Source of the DNA: Noviherbaspirillum suwonense
Lineage (GTDB): Bacteria; Pseudomonadota; Gammaproteobacteria; Burkholderiales; Burkholderiaceae_D
Direction: 5' to 3'
Assembly (NCBI RefSeq): GCF_900182955.1
Contig: NZ_FXUL01000019.1
Coordinates: 62,001-126,000, forward strand
Length of the DNA: 64,000 bases
The notes beneath the pieces were generated by a model. It saw only the letters and a program-made list of their open reading frames with translations, was not told the origin of the DNA and did not search any database. Shown one piece after another: positions 1 through 8,554 of this stretch. Position 1 is the stretch's first letter; every line of letters begins with the position of its first letter. Both the position numbers and the translations under genes were made by a program.

Positions 1-65
1 TTCTGGGCAACAAGATCCTGCATCATGGGCAGGGCGCCGGAAAAGCTGAATGCGGGTAGTGTCAT
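1..65 (-). CDS. Possible N-terminus of RsmI, partial (runs off the window)
   Basis: On the minus strand an ATG whose complement lies at 63-65 opens a frame that stays open to the window edge, about 21 codons, beginning Met-Thr-Leu-Pro-Ala-Phe. Nothing in so short a piece is diagnostic. The reason for suggesting the 16S rRNA 2'-O-ribose methyltransferase RsmI is positional: in many proteobacteria rsmI is divergent from the LppC gene, as yraL is from yraM in E. coli, and the LppC homologue starts at 76 in the opposite direction. The call rests on synteny only, and the frame could be fortuitous. Confidence 0.35.
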   Translation of the reverse strand, partial: MTLPAFSFSGALPMMQDLVAQ

Positions 66-75
66 TGGAGGCGAA

Positions 76-1356
76 ATGTCGTTCCGAAAAATGAAGACCG
101 GGCCGGGAAGCTGCGCGGCACTTGTGCCGCGCAGGCTGATCGCCGCGGCAATGCTGGCCGGATTGTGCGCGCTGGCCCAGGCAAACACAACCGCGGCAAA
201 TGCGTACCCGGCGGACGGCCTGATGCTGGCCCAGAACGACATCAGCCTGATGCCCGGCGGCCCGGTCGAGACCGAATCGGTGCCGACGCCCGACGTCCTG
301 ACCCAGCCGCAGGACCAGGCGGCCGCGCCCCGCGCGTCCGGCCCCGTGCGCATCGGCCTGCTGCTGCCGCTGCGTTCCGACAGCTTGCGGGCCGCCGCCT
401 CGATGGTGCGCGACGGCTTCGTCGCCGCCTACGAGAAAAGCCGCGACCCCGGCGTCAGCCTGACCGTGATCGAAACCGGCGACGCCGCGCAGGACGTGCT
501 GGATGCCTATGCCGGCACGCTGCCCGATGTCGACATCATGGTCGGCCCGCTGTCGCGCAGCGGCGCCGCCGCCGTCGCCCGGCGCGGCACGGTCGACAAG
601 CCGACCATTGCGCTGACGCCCGCCGACGCGGTCGGCGACAATGCCGGCGCGATACCGCAGCTCCTGAGCATGGGCCTGTCGCTGGAGGACGATGCGCGCC
701 AGGCGGCCGAATGGGCCGCCGCCGATCAGCCCGGCGCCGCGGCGCTCGTCGTCTCCACGTCCACCGCCTGGCAGCGCCGCGCCGCGCGCGCATTCCAGGC
801 GGCCTGGCAGCGCCGCGGCCAGCCGGCCGAGATGTTTGAGCTGAGCGCCGCCGGCGGCAACTTGAGCGCCAGCGCGCTGGGGCAGCTGCAGGAGCGGCTG
901 CGCATCGGCCGTCCGGGCCTGGTGTTCGCCGCGCTCGACGCGGCGCAGGCGCGCCAGCTGCGCGAATCGATCGGCGCCGACCTGCCGATGTACGGCACCT
1001 CGCAACTCAATCCATACACGCCGCAGGGCTGGACCGCCGTCGAGGCCCGCGCCGACATGAATGGCGTGCGCTTCATCGACCTGCCCTGGCTGCTGCGCCC
1101 GGACAGCGCCGCGGCAGCCGGCTACAACCGGCCGGAACAGGCGCGCAGCGCCGACATGGAACGGCTGTATGCGCTCGGCATCGACGCCTACCAGGTCGCG
1201 CGCGGCGTGGCAGCGCAGCGCGGGGTGTTCGATGTCGATGGCGCCACCGGCAAGCTCAGGATCAGCATCGGCGCCGGCCCCGCCCGCTTCGAGCGCAGCG
1301 CGTCGCCAGCCGCTTACCAGGACGGCATTGCCGCGCCGATGCCCGGGCCGCCGTGA
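76..1356 (+). CDS. LppC/LpoA-family periplasmic protein (putative penicillin-binding protein activator)
   Basis: The product has 426 residues. A basic N-terminus and hydrophobic stretch (about residues 20-37, ending Ala-Leu-Ala-Gln-Ala) form an export signal. The rest resembles the two-lobed periplasmic-binding fold of the LppC/LpoA C-terminal domain, with an early segment VRIGLLLPLR and a mid segment DVDIMVGPLSRSG. LpoA of E. coli is an outer-membrane lipoprotein that activates PBP1a. Here the TPR-like N-terminal half is absent and I see no proper lipobox (the only Cys in the signal is preceded by Leu), so activation of a transpeptidase is inferred. The start at 76 was chosen because GGAGG lies at 67-71; an in-frame ATG at 25 would add 17 residues without such support. 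It is followed by yraN and diaA, a conserved neighbourhood. Confidence 0.8.
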   Translation: MSFRKMKTGPGSCAALVPRRLIAAAMLAGLCALAQANTTAANAYPADGLMLAQNDISLMPGGPVETESVPTPDVLTQPQDQAAAPRASGPVRIGLLLPLRSDSLRAAASMVRDGFVAAYEKSRDPGVSLTVIETGDAAQDVLDAYAGTLPDVDIMVGPLSRSGAAAVARRGTVDKPTIALTPADAVGDNAGAIPQLLSMGLSLEDDARQAAEWAAADQPGAAALVVSTSTAWQRRAARAFQAAWQRRGQPAEMFELSAAGGNLSASALGQLQERLRIGRPGLVFAALDAAQARQLRESIGADLPMYGTSQLNPYTPQGWTAVEARADMNGVRFIDLPWLLRPDSAAAAGYNRPEQARSADMERLYALGIDAYQVARGVAAQRGVFDVDGATGKLRISIGAGPARFERSASPAAYQDGIAAPMPGPP

Positions 1357-1376
1357 AGGATGGACCGAAGGACGGA

Positions 1377-1739
1377 ATGAAGGACGGCGCCACGCGCACC
1401 GCGCGCCAGCTTGCAGGCGACGCCGGCGAGGATGCGGCGCTGGCGCACCTGCAGGAACAGGGGCTGGTCCTGGTCGAACGCAATTTCAGCTGCCGCGGCG
1501 GCGAGCTCGACCTGGTCATGCGTGACGGCGCCACCGTGGTCTTCGTCGAAGTGCGCCGGCGCGCCAGCGGCGCTTTCGGCGGCGCGGCAGCCACCATCGG
1601 CCGCGCCAAGCAGGCGCGGCTGCAAGCCGCAGCGAACACCTGGCTGCAGCGTTACCGGATGCCGCCGGCATGCCGTTTCGACGTGGTCGCCATCGACGGC
1701 GGCGTGCTGAGCTGGCTCAGGAACGCCATCGTCGGATGA
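1377..1739 (+). CDS. yraN: YraN family protein (UPF0102), nuclease-like fold
   Basis: A protein of about 120 residues with the family hallmarks: a GEDAALAHL helix, then NFSCRGGELDLVMRDG and VVFVEVRRR, which correspond to the acidic/basic active-site-like residues of the restriction-endonuclease-like fold. The cellular role is not established for the family; it is often found beside LppC and DiaA genes. An upstream GTG at 1353 would overlap the LppC stop codon and add eight residues. The ATG at 1377 is preferred because family members usually begin shortly before the Arg-x-x-Gly-Glu helix and because an AAGGACGGA-like ribosome site precedes it. The region 1356-1388 repeats an AAGGAYGG unit three times, which makes the start ambiguous. 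Confidence 0.85.
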   Translation: MKDGATRTARQLAGDAGEDAALAHLQEQGLVLVERNFSCRGGELDLVMRDGATVVFVEVRRRASGAFGGAAATIGRAKQARLQAAANTWLQRYRMPPACRFDVVAIDGGVLSWLRNAIVG

Positions 1740-1769
1740 GCCAGAACCGGGCTCCAACCGCTTACACCT

Positions 1770-1775
1770 TATAAT
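1770..1775 (+). promoter_or_regulatory. Extended-type -10 element upstream of diaA
   Basis: A perfect TATAAT lies at 1770-1775, only eight bases before the ATG at 1784. No good -35 box is visible 16-18 bases upstream. If transcription starts 6-8 bases after the -10 box, the diaA message would begin at or within two bases of the start codon, so it would be leaderless or nearly so. Confidence 0.5.
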
Positions 1776-1783
1776 CCCGCATC

Positions 1784-2380
1784 ATGATCAATCAACGTAT
1801 CCTCCAGCACTTCCAGGAAAGTGCCCAACTGAAGCTGCAGGCCGCCGAACAGCTGGCCGAGCCGATTTCGCAAGCCGTGGAAATCATGTTCACCGCGCTT
1901 TCCAACGGCAACAAGATCCTCGCCTGCGGCAATGGCGGTTCGGCCGCCGACTGCCAGCATTTCGCGGCCGAACTGGTCGGCCGCTTCGAGCGCGAACGGC
2001 TGCCGCTGCCGGCGCTGGCGCTGACGACCGACACGTCCATCCTGACCGCGGTCGGCAACGACTACGGTTTTCGCGACGTCTACGCCAAGCAGGTGCAGGC
2101 GTTCGGCCAGTCCGGCGACGTGCTGCTGGCGCTGTCGACCTCGGGCAATTCGGCCAACGTGGTCGCGGCCATCGAGGCCGCGGTCGAGCGCGACATGCGC
2201 ATCATCGCGCTGACCGGCAAGGGCGGCGGCGTGATGGGCGAACTGATGTCGGACGCCGACGTCCATATCTGCGTGCCGCACGACCGCACCGCGCGCATCC
2301 AGGAGGTGCATGCGCTGACCATACATATTCTGTGCGACGGCATCGACGTCGCCTTATTCGGAGGAGATGCAAATGACTGA
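1784..2380 (+). CDS. diaA: SIS-domain phosphoheptose isomerase-like protein (DiaA/GmhA family)
   Basis: The 198-residue length is typical of GmhA/DiaA. The SIS domain shows the phosphosugar-binding loop [20 protein letters not shown] (about residues 46-65), the [13 protein letters not shown] loop and a C-terminal [14 protein letters not shown] helix. GmhA isomerises sedoheptulose 7-phosphate for LPS heptose; DiaA binds DnaA and promotes timely initiation of replication. The LppC-YraN-this-BON gene order matches the yraM-yraN-diaA-yraP order of E. coli, so DiaA is favoured. Sequence alone does not separate the two, and in Betaproteobacteria the same gene is often called gmhA. The stop overlaps the start region of the next gene, indicating translational coupling. 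Confidence 0.85.
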   Translation: MINQRILQHFQESAQLKLQAAEQLAEPISQAVEIMFTALSNGNKILACGNGGSAADCQHFAAELVGRFERERLPLPALALTTDTSILTAVGNDYGFRDVYAKQVQAFGQSGDVLLALSTSGNSANVVAAIEAAVERDMRIIALTGKGGGVMGELMSDADVHICVPHDRTARIQEVHALTIHILCDGIDVALFGGDAND

Positions 2381-3041
2381 AAGCCGTGCCGCACTGAAAC
2401 CAACCACCGCGACCGGCTGGCGCCGCCTGCGCCGCCCGCTTGCGCTGCTCGCGCTGTGCGGCATGACTGCGGTCAGTTTGCAGGGATGCATCGAGATGGC
2501 GGTCGGCACCGCGGTGATGGGCACCATCGCCGCCACCGACCGCCGCACCTTCGGCGCGCAGACCGAGGACAAGGCGATCGCCGTGAAAGGCGAGAACCGG
2601 GTCTCCAACATGGTCGGCAGCGCCGGCCACGTCAATATCAGCAGCTTCAACCGCAAGGTGCTGCTGACCGGCGAAGTGCCGGACGAGAGCACGAAGACCG
2701 CGGTCGAGCGCGAGATCGCCGACATCGCCGGCGTGCAGTCCATCGTCAACGACCTGACGGTGGCGCCGCCGACCAGTTTCTCGTCGCGCTCCAATGACAC
2801 CTTGCTGACCGGCAAGGTCAAGGCATCGCTGATCGATGCGCAAGACATTTCCGCCAACAGCTTCAAGGTGGTGACCGAGCGGGCGGTGGTCTACCTGATG
2901 GGCCGCGTGACCCAGCGCGAAGGCACCCGGGCGGCGGAAATCGCGCGCGGCGTGGCCGGCGTGCAGAAGGTCGTCAAGGTGTTCGAGTACATTACCGAAG
3001 ACGACGTGCGCCAGATGGCGAACACGCCTGCGCGGCAATAA
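2373..3041 (+). CDS. Outer-membrane BON-domain lipoprotein (DolP/YraP-like)
   Basis: About 222 residues. A cytoplasmic basic segment and a hydrophobic signal end in a lipobox, Ser-Leu-Gln-Gly-Cys. Two BON domains follow (roughly residues 65-130 and 140-205), each with the glycine-rich VxLxGxV pattern, for example [11 protein letters not shown] and [13 protein letters not shown]. The E. coli homologue DolP sits in the outer membrane, binds anionic phospholipid at division sites and supports envelope integrity. The ATG at 2373 lies inside the stop codon region of diaA and has a GGAGGAG site at 2360-2366; an ATG at 2367 is the alternative. It is the last gene of the conserved LppC-YraN-DiaA-DolP set. 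Confidence 0.88.
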   Translation: MTESRAALKPTTATGWRRLRRPLALLALCGMTAVSLQGCIEMAVGTAVMGTIAATDRRTFGAQTEDKAIAVKGENRVSNMVGSAGHVNISSFNRKVLLTGEVPDESTKTAVEREIADIAGVQSIVNDLTVAPPTSFSSRSNDTLLTGKVKASLIDAQDISANSFKVVTERAVVYLMGRVTQREGTRAAEIARGVAGVQKVVKVFEYITEDDVRQMANTPARQ

Positions 3042-3065
3042 TACGACTGCGGGGAGCCCGACATC

Positions 3066-3491
3066 ATGAAACGCCTGCTGCTGCTTTTTTCGGTGCTGGC
3101 GCTGGCGCTGACACTGGCCGGAGCCGCCCGCGCCGCCGAGGTGAAGGTGGTCTACCACATGGCGGACGGCGTCGACCAGGCGTCGCGCGGCCTGGCCAGC
3201 ATCCGCAATCACCTGCGCGCCGAGCCCGACACGAAGATCGTGGTGGTGGCGCTGGGCGAAGGCATCCGTTTCCTGGTCAAGGGCGCCACCGAGCGCAGCG
3301 GCCGCCCGTTCGACGCGGCGGTAACCGCGCTGGCGCGGCAGGGCGTGGAATTCCGGGTCTGCAACAACACGCTGACCGCGCACAACGTCGCGCCGTCGGA
3401 ACTGGTGCCCGAAATCACGCTGGTGCCGGCGGGCGTGGCCGAGATCGCCAGGCTGCAGGCACGCGAAGGCTATGTCTATATCCGTCCGTAA
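3066..3491 (+). CDS. Periplasmic DsrE/DsrF-like protein
   Basis: A 141-residue protein with a signal peptide of about 23 residues (cleavage after ARA). The body starts EVKVVYHMADG, and the sections IVVVALGEGIRFLVKG and VEFRVCNNTL are typical of DsrE/DsrF-like intracellular or periplasmic sulfur-relay folds. One cysteine (in VCNNTL) occupies the position where DsrE-type proteins keep their sulfur-carrying Cys. No dedicated sulfur-oxidation genes are nearby. The role is unknown and could be thiol/sulfur handling ahead of the TlpA-like thioredoxin downstream. The start follows a GGGGAGC site at 3051-3057. Confidence 0.75.
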   Translation: MKRLLLLFSVLALALTLAGAARAAEVKVVYHMADGVDQASRGLASIRNHLRAEPDTKIVVVALGEGIRFLVKGATERSGRPFDAAVTALARQGVEFRVCNNTLTAHNVAPSELVPEITLVPAGVAEIARLQAREGYVYIRP

Positions 3492-3574
3492 CGACTGGAC
3501 GCGGTAACCGGATGTGGAAACCGGCGCGGTGACGGCGCGGTAATTGAGCGTGCGGCAAACGCACGCATTTTCAT

Positions 3575-3580
3575 TATAAT
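3575..3580 (+). promoter_or_regulatory. -10 element of the TlpA-like gene
   Basis: TATAAT lies in the AT-rich patch just before the thioredoxin gene (start 3600). The matching -35 is poor. The predicted transcript would carry a leader of only about a dozen bases. Confidence 0.45.
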
Positions 3581-3599
3581 TGCCCCATTACTGCACTGA

Positions 3600-4121
3600 A
3601 TGCCCTTCATCATGCCAACCGCAAACCGCACCTGGATCAAACTGCTGGCCGGCGCCGCTGCCCTCGCGGTCGCCGCCGTCGCCTATTTCACGCTGACCGC
3701 GCAGCAGGCGGCGCCCAGCGTGACCTTCACCAGCCTGGACGGCCAGAAGTTTACGTCGGAAAGCCTGAAGGGCAGGGTGGTCATGGTCAATTTCTGGGCC
3801 ACGTCCTGCGTCACCTGCGTCAAGGAGATGCCGCAGATGACGGAGACCTATAACAAGTACAAGGACCAGGGCCTGGAGTTCGTCGCGGTGGCGATGAGCT
3901 ACGACCCGCCGAACTACGTTCTGAACTATGCGCAGACCCGCAAGCTGCCGTTCAAGGTGGCGCTGGACACGCAGGGCGAGCTGGCCAGGTCCTTCGGCGA
4001 CGTCAAGCTCACGCCGACCACCTACGTGATCGACAAGGAAGGCAAGATCATCAAGCGCTATGTCGGCGAGCCGGAATTTTCACAGTTGCACAAGCTGCTC
4101 GAAAAGGCGCTGGCGGCCTGA
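3600..4121 (+). CDS. TlpA/ResA-like membrane-anchored thioredoxin
   Basis: 173 residues: an N-terminal signal anchor (about residues 12-32) and a TlpA-type thioredoxin fold. The redox motif is Cys-Val-Thr-Cys in NFWATSCVTCVKEMP, and the cis-proline loop is VKLTPTTYVIDKEG. Proteins of this kind reduce disulfides in the periplasm, for example apocytochrome c or other secreted thiol proteins. The CVTC dipeptide differs from the usual CxPC, so the redox potential may differ. The start at 3600 could also be the ATG at 3612; both precede the anchor. A hairpin terminator follows at 4181. Confidence 0.85.
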   Translation: MPFIMPTANRTWIKLLAGAAALAVAAVAYFTLTAQQAAPSVTFTSLDGQKFTSESLKGRVVMVNFWATSCVTCVKEMPQMTETYNKYKDQGLEFVAVAMSYDPPNYVLNYAQTRKLPFKVALDTQGELARSFGDVKLTPTTYVIDKEGKIIKRYVGEPEFSQLHKLLEKALAA

Positions 4122-4180
4122 GCCCCGGCGATGCCGCACCGATCTTGCGGCTGCAGCCGATGCGCCATTCGACGGTTATC

Positions 4181-4207
4181 CCGGGTCCTGCTGGACCCGG
4201 TGCTTTT
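4181..4207 (+). terminator. Intrinsic terminator after the TlpA-like gene
   Basis: Perfect 8-bp stem CCGGGTCC / GGACCCGG (4181-4188 and 4193-4200) with a TGCT loop, followed by TGCTTTT. It separates the thioredoxin gene from the KaiC-like operon. Confidence 0.7.
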
Positions 4208-4275
4208 CCAAACACAGGCCCTGAGTGGCCTTTCGCGGTTCTACTGCCTGGCGGCAGCCGGTTAACAAGGAAACA

Positions 4276-5835
4276 ATGGGCAATTCTCTGGTGAAGATGG
4301 GCATACCCGGGCTGGACGAAGTCCTGCTCGGCGGCATGCCCCGCAATAACAATGTCCTGGTCGAAGGCCCGCCTGGATCCGGCAAGACGACGCTGGGGCT
4401 GGGCTTCATCCACGCCGGCGCCGCGCTGTACGGCGAGCCGGGCGTCATCGTCTCGTTCGAGCTGGAGCCGGAAAAGCTGCTGCGCGACGCGCGCGGATTC
4501 GAATGGGACATGCAGCAGCTGATCGACGCCGGCAAGGTCAGGATCATCCAGACCAGCCCGGCCGCGCTGCTTGCCGAGTTCCGCACAAGCGACGGCGTGT
4601 TTGCCGGCGAACTCGCGGCCATCGGCGCATGCCGGCTGCTGATCGACGGGCTGACGCCGCTGCGGCTGTATGCCGAGGCGCACGACCTGCCGTTCCGCGA
4701 GGACATGCACCTGCTGATCGAGGGCCTGACCCGGCTGGGCGTGACCACGCTGGTCACCGCCGAGCGGGAAGAGGACGGCAACGACGTCTTTCGCCACGAG
4801 CGCTTCGTGTTCGACACCATCATTTCGCTGAGCCGCGCCGAACACAAGCGGCGCGTGCACCGCACGCTGGCGGTCGTCAAGTCGCGCGGCCAGGACTTCA
4901 TCGGCGGCAGCCATTCGATGCGCATCGAGCCGGGCGTCGGCGTGCATGTCTACCGGCGCGCGCAGTCGCGGCCGCTGGCCACCCACAGCCAGCCCACTTC
5001 CAGCGGCCGCGTCTCGACCGGCTGCCTGGAAATCGACCGCATCATGGACGGCGGCGTGTATGAAGGCTCGATCACCATGGTCAACGGCATCTCCGGCACC
5101 GGCAAGACCGTGCTCGGCGTGCAGTTCCTGTCCGCCGCCATCGCGTCGGGACGCCGCACGCTGCTGGTCACGCTGGACGAGCATCCGCGCCAGCTGATGC
5201 GCAATGCCGCCTCGCTCGGCTTCGACCTCGAAAAGCCGCAGGCCGACGGCCAGTTGTTCATCCTGTACGAGTCGCCGCTGGAGCTGGAGCTGGACGTGCA
5301 TTTCGACCGGATCGCCGAACTGGTGGAGCAGCATGGCATCGACTGCGTCGTGCTCGACTCGGTCGCGGTGTATGAAATGGCCAATGCCGATGAAGTGGCC
5401 GACTTCCTGTATGCGCTGGCCAGCTATTTCAAGGACAGGCTGGCGACGGTGTTCCTGAACTACGAAAGCCCGGAACTGCTGGGCCTGTCGCAGATCAGCG
5501 AGGAGCTGAAGGGGTCGCACCTGGTCGACAACATCATCCTGCTCAACTACGTGGAAATCTCGACCCGGCTGCGCCGCGCGATCGCGATCCCGAAGGTGCG
5601 CGGCAGCAGGAACCTGCAGCTCACGCGTGAATACGTCATCGGCGAGGGCGGCATCACGCTGCTCGAGGACGCCGAGCTGGACGACGCCAACGCGGTGCCG
5701 CAGCTTCCGTTCTCGTCGTACTACGGCTTGCTGGCCCGCTCGCCGACACGTCGCAGCCCGGTGATCGAGGAAGCCGTCTCCAAGGGCGCCGGCATGCCGC
5801 CATCCAGCGCGGCGCAGGCAGAACTGCCAAATTGA
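4276..5835 (+). CDS. KaiC-like double RecA-fold ATPase
   Basis: About 519 residues with two KaiC/RAD55-type ATPase domains. The first has Walker A GPPGSGKTT near residue 31 and Walker B CRLLIDGLTPL. The second has Walker A ISGTGKTVLG and Walker B DCVVLDSVAVYE. Potential catalytic acidic residues follow the first beta strands, as in SFELEPEKLL and VTLDEHPRQL. There are no kaiA or kaiB genes nearby, so this is not a cyanobacterial clock. KaiC-like proteins outside cyanobacteria mostly sit with histidine kinases and are thought to modulate signalling. The stop codon overlaps the TTG start of the kinase at 5832, so the two are translationally coupled. The ATG at 4276 has AAGGAAA upstream; frame extensions to 4225 lack support. 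Confidence 0.85.
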   Translation: MGNSLVKMGIPGLDEVLLGGMPRNNNVLVEGPPGSGKTTLGLGFIHAGAALYGEPGVIVSFELEPEKLLRDARGFEWDMQQLIDAGKVRIIQTSPAALLAEFRTSDGVFAGELAAIGACRLLIDGLTPLRLYAEAHDLPFREDMHLLIEGLTRLGVTTLVTAEREEDGNDVFRHERFVFDTIISLSRAEHKRRVHRTLAVVKSRGQDFIGGSHSMRIEPGVGVHVYRRAQSRPLATHSQPTSSGRVSTGCLEIDRIMDGGVYEGSITMVNGISGTGKTVLGVQFLSAAIASGRRTLLVTLDEHPRQLMRNAASLGFDLEKPQADGQLFILYESPLELELDVHFDRIAELVEQHGIDCVVLDSVAVYEMANADEVADFLYALASYFKDRLATVFLNYESPELLGLSQISEELKGSHLVDNIILLNYVEISTRLRRAIAIPKVRGSRNLQLTREYVIGEGGITLLEDAELDDANAVPQLPFSSYYGLLARSPTRRSPVIEEAVSKGAGMPPSSAAQAELPN

Positions 5836-7064
5836 ACGCTGCGGACGGCACGGGCATCGTGGACGAGGACTGGTCCGCGTGGGAAACCGCGCTGGCGCAG
5901 TTTTCCGCCGCCAGCGGGCTGGTGGTGTCGGCGTACGACGCCCAGGGCCGGCGCCGGGCCGGACCGTTCCTGCAGTCCCGGCTGTCCGAGCTCCTGGCCG
6001 CATCCACGCTCTGGCATGACGATGGCGACGGCACGCGTTTCGAACAGGCGCTGGCAAGCCGCGCCGCGCAGGAGGGCCAGGCCAGCGCCGCCTTCTGCGA
6101 TGAACTCTGCGTGATGGCGGTGCCGCTGACCCTGTTCGACGAGGTCTACGGGGCCGTCGTGTACGGCTGGACGTTCAGCCGCTTCACCTCGGGCATGGCA
6201 TGCGAGCGCATCGCCCGCCAGCTGGACCTGTCCGGCGCGCGGCTGTGGACGCAGGCGCGGCTGGAGTCGCCGGTGTCGCCGTCGCGGATGGCCAGCCATA
6301 CCGGGCTGCTGCGCACGCTGATCGACTCGAACACGCGGCAGAAGGAAGCGATCGCCCGGCTCAACGAACTCAACCGGATGCGCGAGGTATTCCTGGCGAC
6401 CGTGTCCCATGAAATGCGCACGCCGCTGTCGGCCATCTCGCTGCGGCTGGACACGCTGTTGCTGAGCAAGCTCGACGACCCGGTGCGCCTGCGCCGCGAA
6501 CTGGGCGCGATGATGCGGCACGTGAGCCAGGAAGCGCGCATGGTGGAAGACCTGATCGACGCCGCCCAGACCCGCAACGGCCAGCTGGCGATGCAGCCGG
6601 AAGACGTGTCGCTGCTGCGCATCCTGCGCGACGCATTGTCCACGGTGGAGCCCAGGGCCGCGGCGAAGGGCGTCGCGCTGATGGTGGCCTCGCTGGAGCA
6701 GGCCGACGTCCTGGTCCGCGGCGACCCGCAGCGCCTGCAGCAGCTGTTCTGGAACCTGCTGTCGAATGCGGTCAAGTTCACCGAGGCCGGCGGCGAGGTC
6801 GGCGTCGAGGTCAGCGCCGGCGCCGGCATGCACCGGGTGACGGTCAGCGACACCGGCCAGGGCATTGCCGAGCAGTTCCTGCCCGAGGTGTTCGGCGCCT
6901 TCAACAAGCAGCAGGCGCAGAATGCGGAAGGGCTGGGCCTGGGATTGTTCATCGCCCGCCACATCGTCGAACTGCATGGCGGGACCATCGCGGTGGAAAG
7001 CGCCGGGGCGGGGAAGGGCGCGGCGTTTACGGTGAGCCTGCCGGCGCTGCAGCCGGAGCCGTAA
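5832..7064 (+). CDS. Soluble sensor histidine kinase coupled to the KaiC-like ATPase
   Basis: 410 residues from a TTG start that overlaps the preceding stop codon. Residues 1-135 resemble a PocR/GAF-like ligand-binding domain (FSAASGLVVSAYDAQGRR, with Cys pairs near 89 and 93). A short coil leads to HisKA with the phosphoacceptor His at about 193 (TVSHEMRTPLS) and then an HATPase with N-box FWNLLSNAVKF, G1 VSDTGQGI and G2 GLGLGLF. No membrane segment is visible, so it acts in the cytoplasm. No response regulator is adjacent, so the partner is unknown; the KaiC-like protein is the obvious candidate for physical interaction. It is convergent with gpsA only 12 bases away. Confidence 0.85.
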   Translation: MNAADGTGIVDEDWSAWETALAQFSAASGLVVSAYDAQGRRRAGPFLQSRLSELLAASTLWHDDGDGTRFEQALASRAAQEGQASAAFCDELCVMAVPLTLFDEVYGAVVYGWTFSRFTSGMACERIARQLDLSGARLWTQARLESPVSPSRMASHTGLLRTLIDSNTRQKEAIARLNELNRMREVFLATVSHEMRTPLSAISLRLDTLLLSKLDDPVRLRRELGAMMRHVSQEARMVEDLIDAAQTRNGQLAMQPEDVSLLRILRDALSTVEPRAAAKGVALMVASLEQADVLVRGDPQRLQQLFWNLLSNAVKFTEAGGEVGVEVSAGAGMHRVTVSDTGQGIAEQFLPEVFGAFNKQQAQNAEGLGLGLFIARHIVELHGGTIAVESAGAGKGAAFTVSLPALQPEP

Positions 7065-7076
7065 CCGGCTTCGCGG

Positions 7077-8084
7077 TCAGCCGTGTTCCGGCTGCGGGTC
7101 CCGCGCCAGCAGCTCGGCCACCATGTGCTGCGGCGTATCGCCGTCGAACAGCACCCCGGCCACTGCCGCGGCGATCGGCATCTTCACGCCGCACTGCTCG
7201 GCCAGCTCCCGCACCGCCTGCGCGCAGCGCACGCCTTCGGCGACATGGCCCAGCTCGGCCACGATGACATCGAGCGGCTTGCCTGCGGCCAGGCCCAGCC
7301 CGACCCGCCGGTTGCGCGACAGCTCGCCGGTGCAGGTGAGTATCAGGTCGCCCATGCCGGTCAGGCCCATGAAGGTTTCCGGGCGTCCGCCCAGCGCAAT
7401 GCCCAGCCTGGAGATCTCGACCAGGCCGCGCGTGATCAGCGCGGCGCGGGCATTGAGCCCGAGGCCCAGGCCGTCGACGATGCCGGTGGCGATCGCCATG
7501 ATGTTCTTGACCGCGCCGCCCACTTCCACGCCGACCAGGTCGTCGGTCGAGTAGACCCGCATGCTGCCGCCGTGCAGCGCCGCCACGACCCGCTCGCACA
7601 GCGCCGCGTCGGCCGAGGCGACCGTCAGCGCGCAGGGCAGGCCGCGCGCGACTTCCTGCGCGAACGACGGCCCGGACAGCGCCGCGCCGGGCACGCCGTC
7701 TCCCAGCACGTCGCGCAGCACCTGGTGCGGCAGCAGGCGCGAGCCTTCCTCGAAGCCCTTGCACAGCCACACCAGGTTGGGAATGATAAATGGCCGCAAT
7801 TGCAGCGCCAGCGGCCGCAGCCCGGCGACCGAGGTGGCGACGATCAGCAGCGATTCCGGGCCGGCCACATGATCGATGGCCTGCCGCAGGTCGCTGCCTG
7901 TCGCCAGTTGGGCCGGCAGCGGGAAACCCGGGAGGTAAGGCGTGTTTTCGCGCCGCGCCGCCATCTGCGCCATGACGTCGGCATTGCGGCCCCACAGCAG
8001 CACGTCATGCCGCGCGGCCAGCGTCAGCGCGAGCGCGGTGCCCCAGGCGCCGGCGCCCAGGACCGTGATGTTCATGCCGCTCAT
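7077..8084 (-). CDS. gpsA: NAD(P)H-dependent glycerol-3-phosphate dehydrogenase
   Basis: 335 residues, the usual length. It reduces dihydroxyacetone phosphate to sn-glycerol 3-phosphate for phospholipid synthesis in the cytoplasm. The Rossmann motif [12 protein letters not shown] is at the N-terminus. The family signatures [12 protein letters not shown] and the catalytic-lysine segment [14 protein letters not shown] are present, as is [19 protein letters not shown]. It is the last gene of a minus-strand block rhodanese-grxC-secB-SH3-gpsA, a common betaproteobacterial order. The start at 8084 lies 12 bases after the SH3 gene's stop; an internal Met three codons later (8075) is also possible. 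Confidence 0.97.
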   Translation of the reverse strand: MSGMNITVLGAGAWGTALALTLAARHDVLLWGRNADVMAQMAARRENTPYLPGFPLPAQLATGSDLRQAIDHVAGPESLLIVATSVAGLRPLALQLRPFIIPNLVWLCKGFEEGSRLLPHQVLRDVLGDGVPGAALSGPSFAQEVARGLPCALTVASADAALCERVVAALHGGSMRVYSTDDLVGVEVGGAVKNIMAIATGIVDGLGLGLNARAALITRGLVEISRLGIALGGRPETFMGLTGMGDLILTCTGELSRNRRVGLGLAAGKPLDVIVAELGHVAEGVRCAQAVRELAEQCGVKMPIAAAVAGVLFDGDTPQHMVAELLARDPQPEHG

Positions 8085-8096
8085 GGCTGCGGCGAC

Positions 8097-8552
8097 TCAG
8101 TCGCCCCAGACATCGGCTGCGCGGATATAGCCGCCCTGACCGTCGCGATGCCTGACCTTGAGCCAGCCGGATGAAATCGGCTCGGCCAGTTCCAGCAGCA
8201 CGCCGCGGTCGGCGGTGAATATCACCTGGCTGCCCTCGTCCGCCGCGCTGCGCACCTTCGCGCCGGCGACATTGACGATGACATGCCGGCGCGCATCGAG
8301 CGCCTTGGCTTCCACCCATGACAGGTCGCCGGAAACGTCCCGCACCTTGGCCCATTCGCCATAGCTGAGGATCACCTCGACCGGCATGCCGCGCGGCGCG
8401 ACGAAGACCTTGCGGCCGCGTTCGGACGGCGCGTCGTACAGGATGGCCGGCGCCGCGCCGACCGACTTGAAATCGGCGGCGCGGGCCGCCGGCGCCAGCG
8501 TGATGGCGGCAGCCGCAGCGGCAACCAGCAGGACCGGACTTTTCATCGCCAT
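8097..8552 (-). CDS. Exported bacterial SH3-domain protein
   Basis: About 151 residues. A clear signal peptide (hydrophobic alanine-rich stretch, cleavage near PAARAADF) is followed by two SH3b-like repeats: ILYDAPSERGRKVFVAPRG to LSWVEAKAL, and KVRSAADEGSQVIFTADRG to GYIRAADVWG. Such domains often bind peptidoglycan or other envelope ligands; the exact ligand is unknown. The start at 8552 (or 8546, two codons later) sits just after the secB stop codon, indicating coupling. Its position between secB and gpsA is conserved in related genomes as far as I recall, and no specific function is established. Confidence 0.8.
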   Translation of the reverse strand: MAMKSPVLLVAAAAAAITLAPAARAADFKSVGAAPAILYDAPSERGRKVFVAPRGMPVEVILSYGEWAKVRDVSGDLSWVEAKALDARRHVIVNVAGAKVRSAADEGSQVIFTADRGVLLELAEPISSGWLKVRHRDGQGGYIRAADVWGD

Positions 8553-8554
8553 GC

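Noticed and set aside
4276-5835. Circadian KaiC
   Set aside because: No kaiA or kaiB nearby and the context is a kinase; only the broader KaiC-like family is supported.
7083-8174. Long plus-strand open frame opposite gpsA
   Set aside because: Rich in His, Arg, Gln and Ala as expected for an antisense shadow in high-GC DNA; gpsA on the minus strand carries all family motifs.
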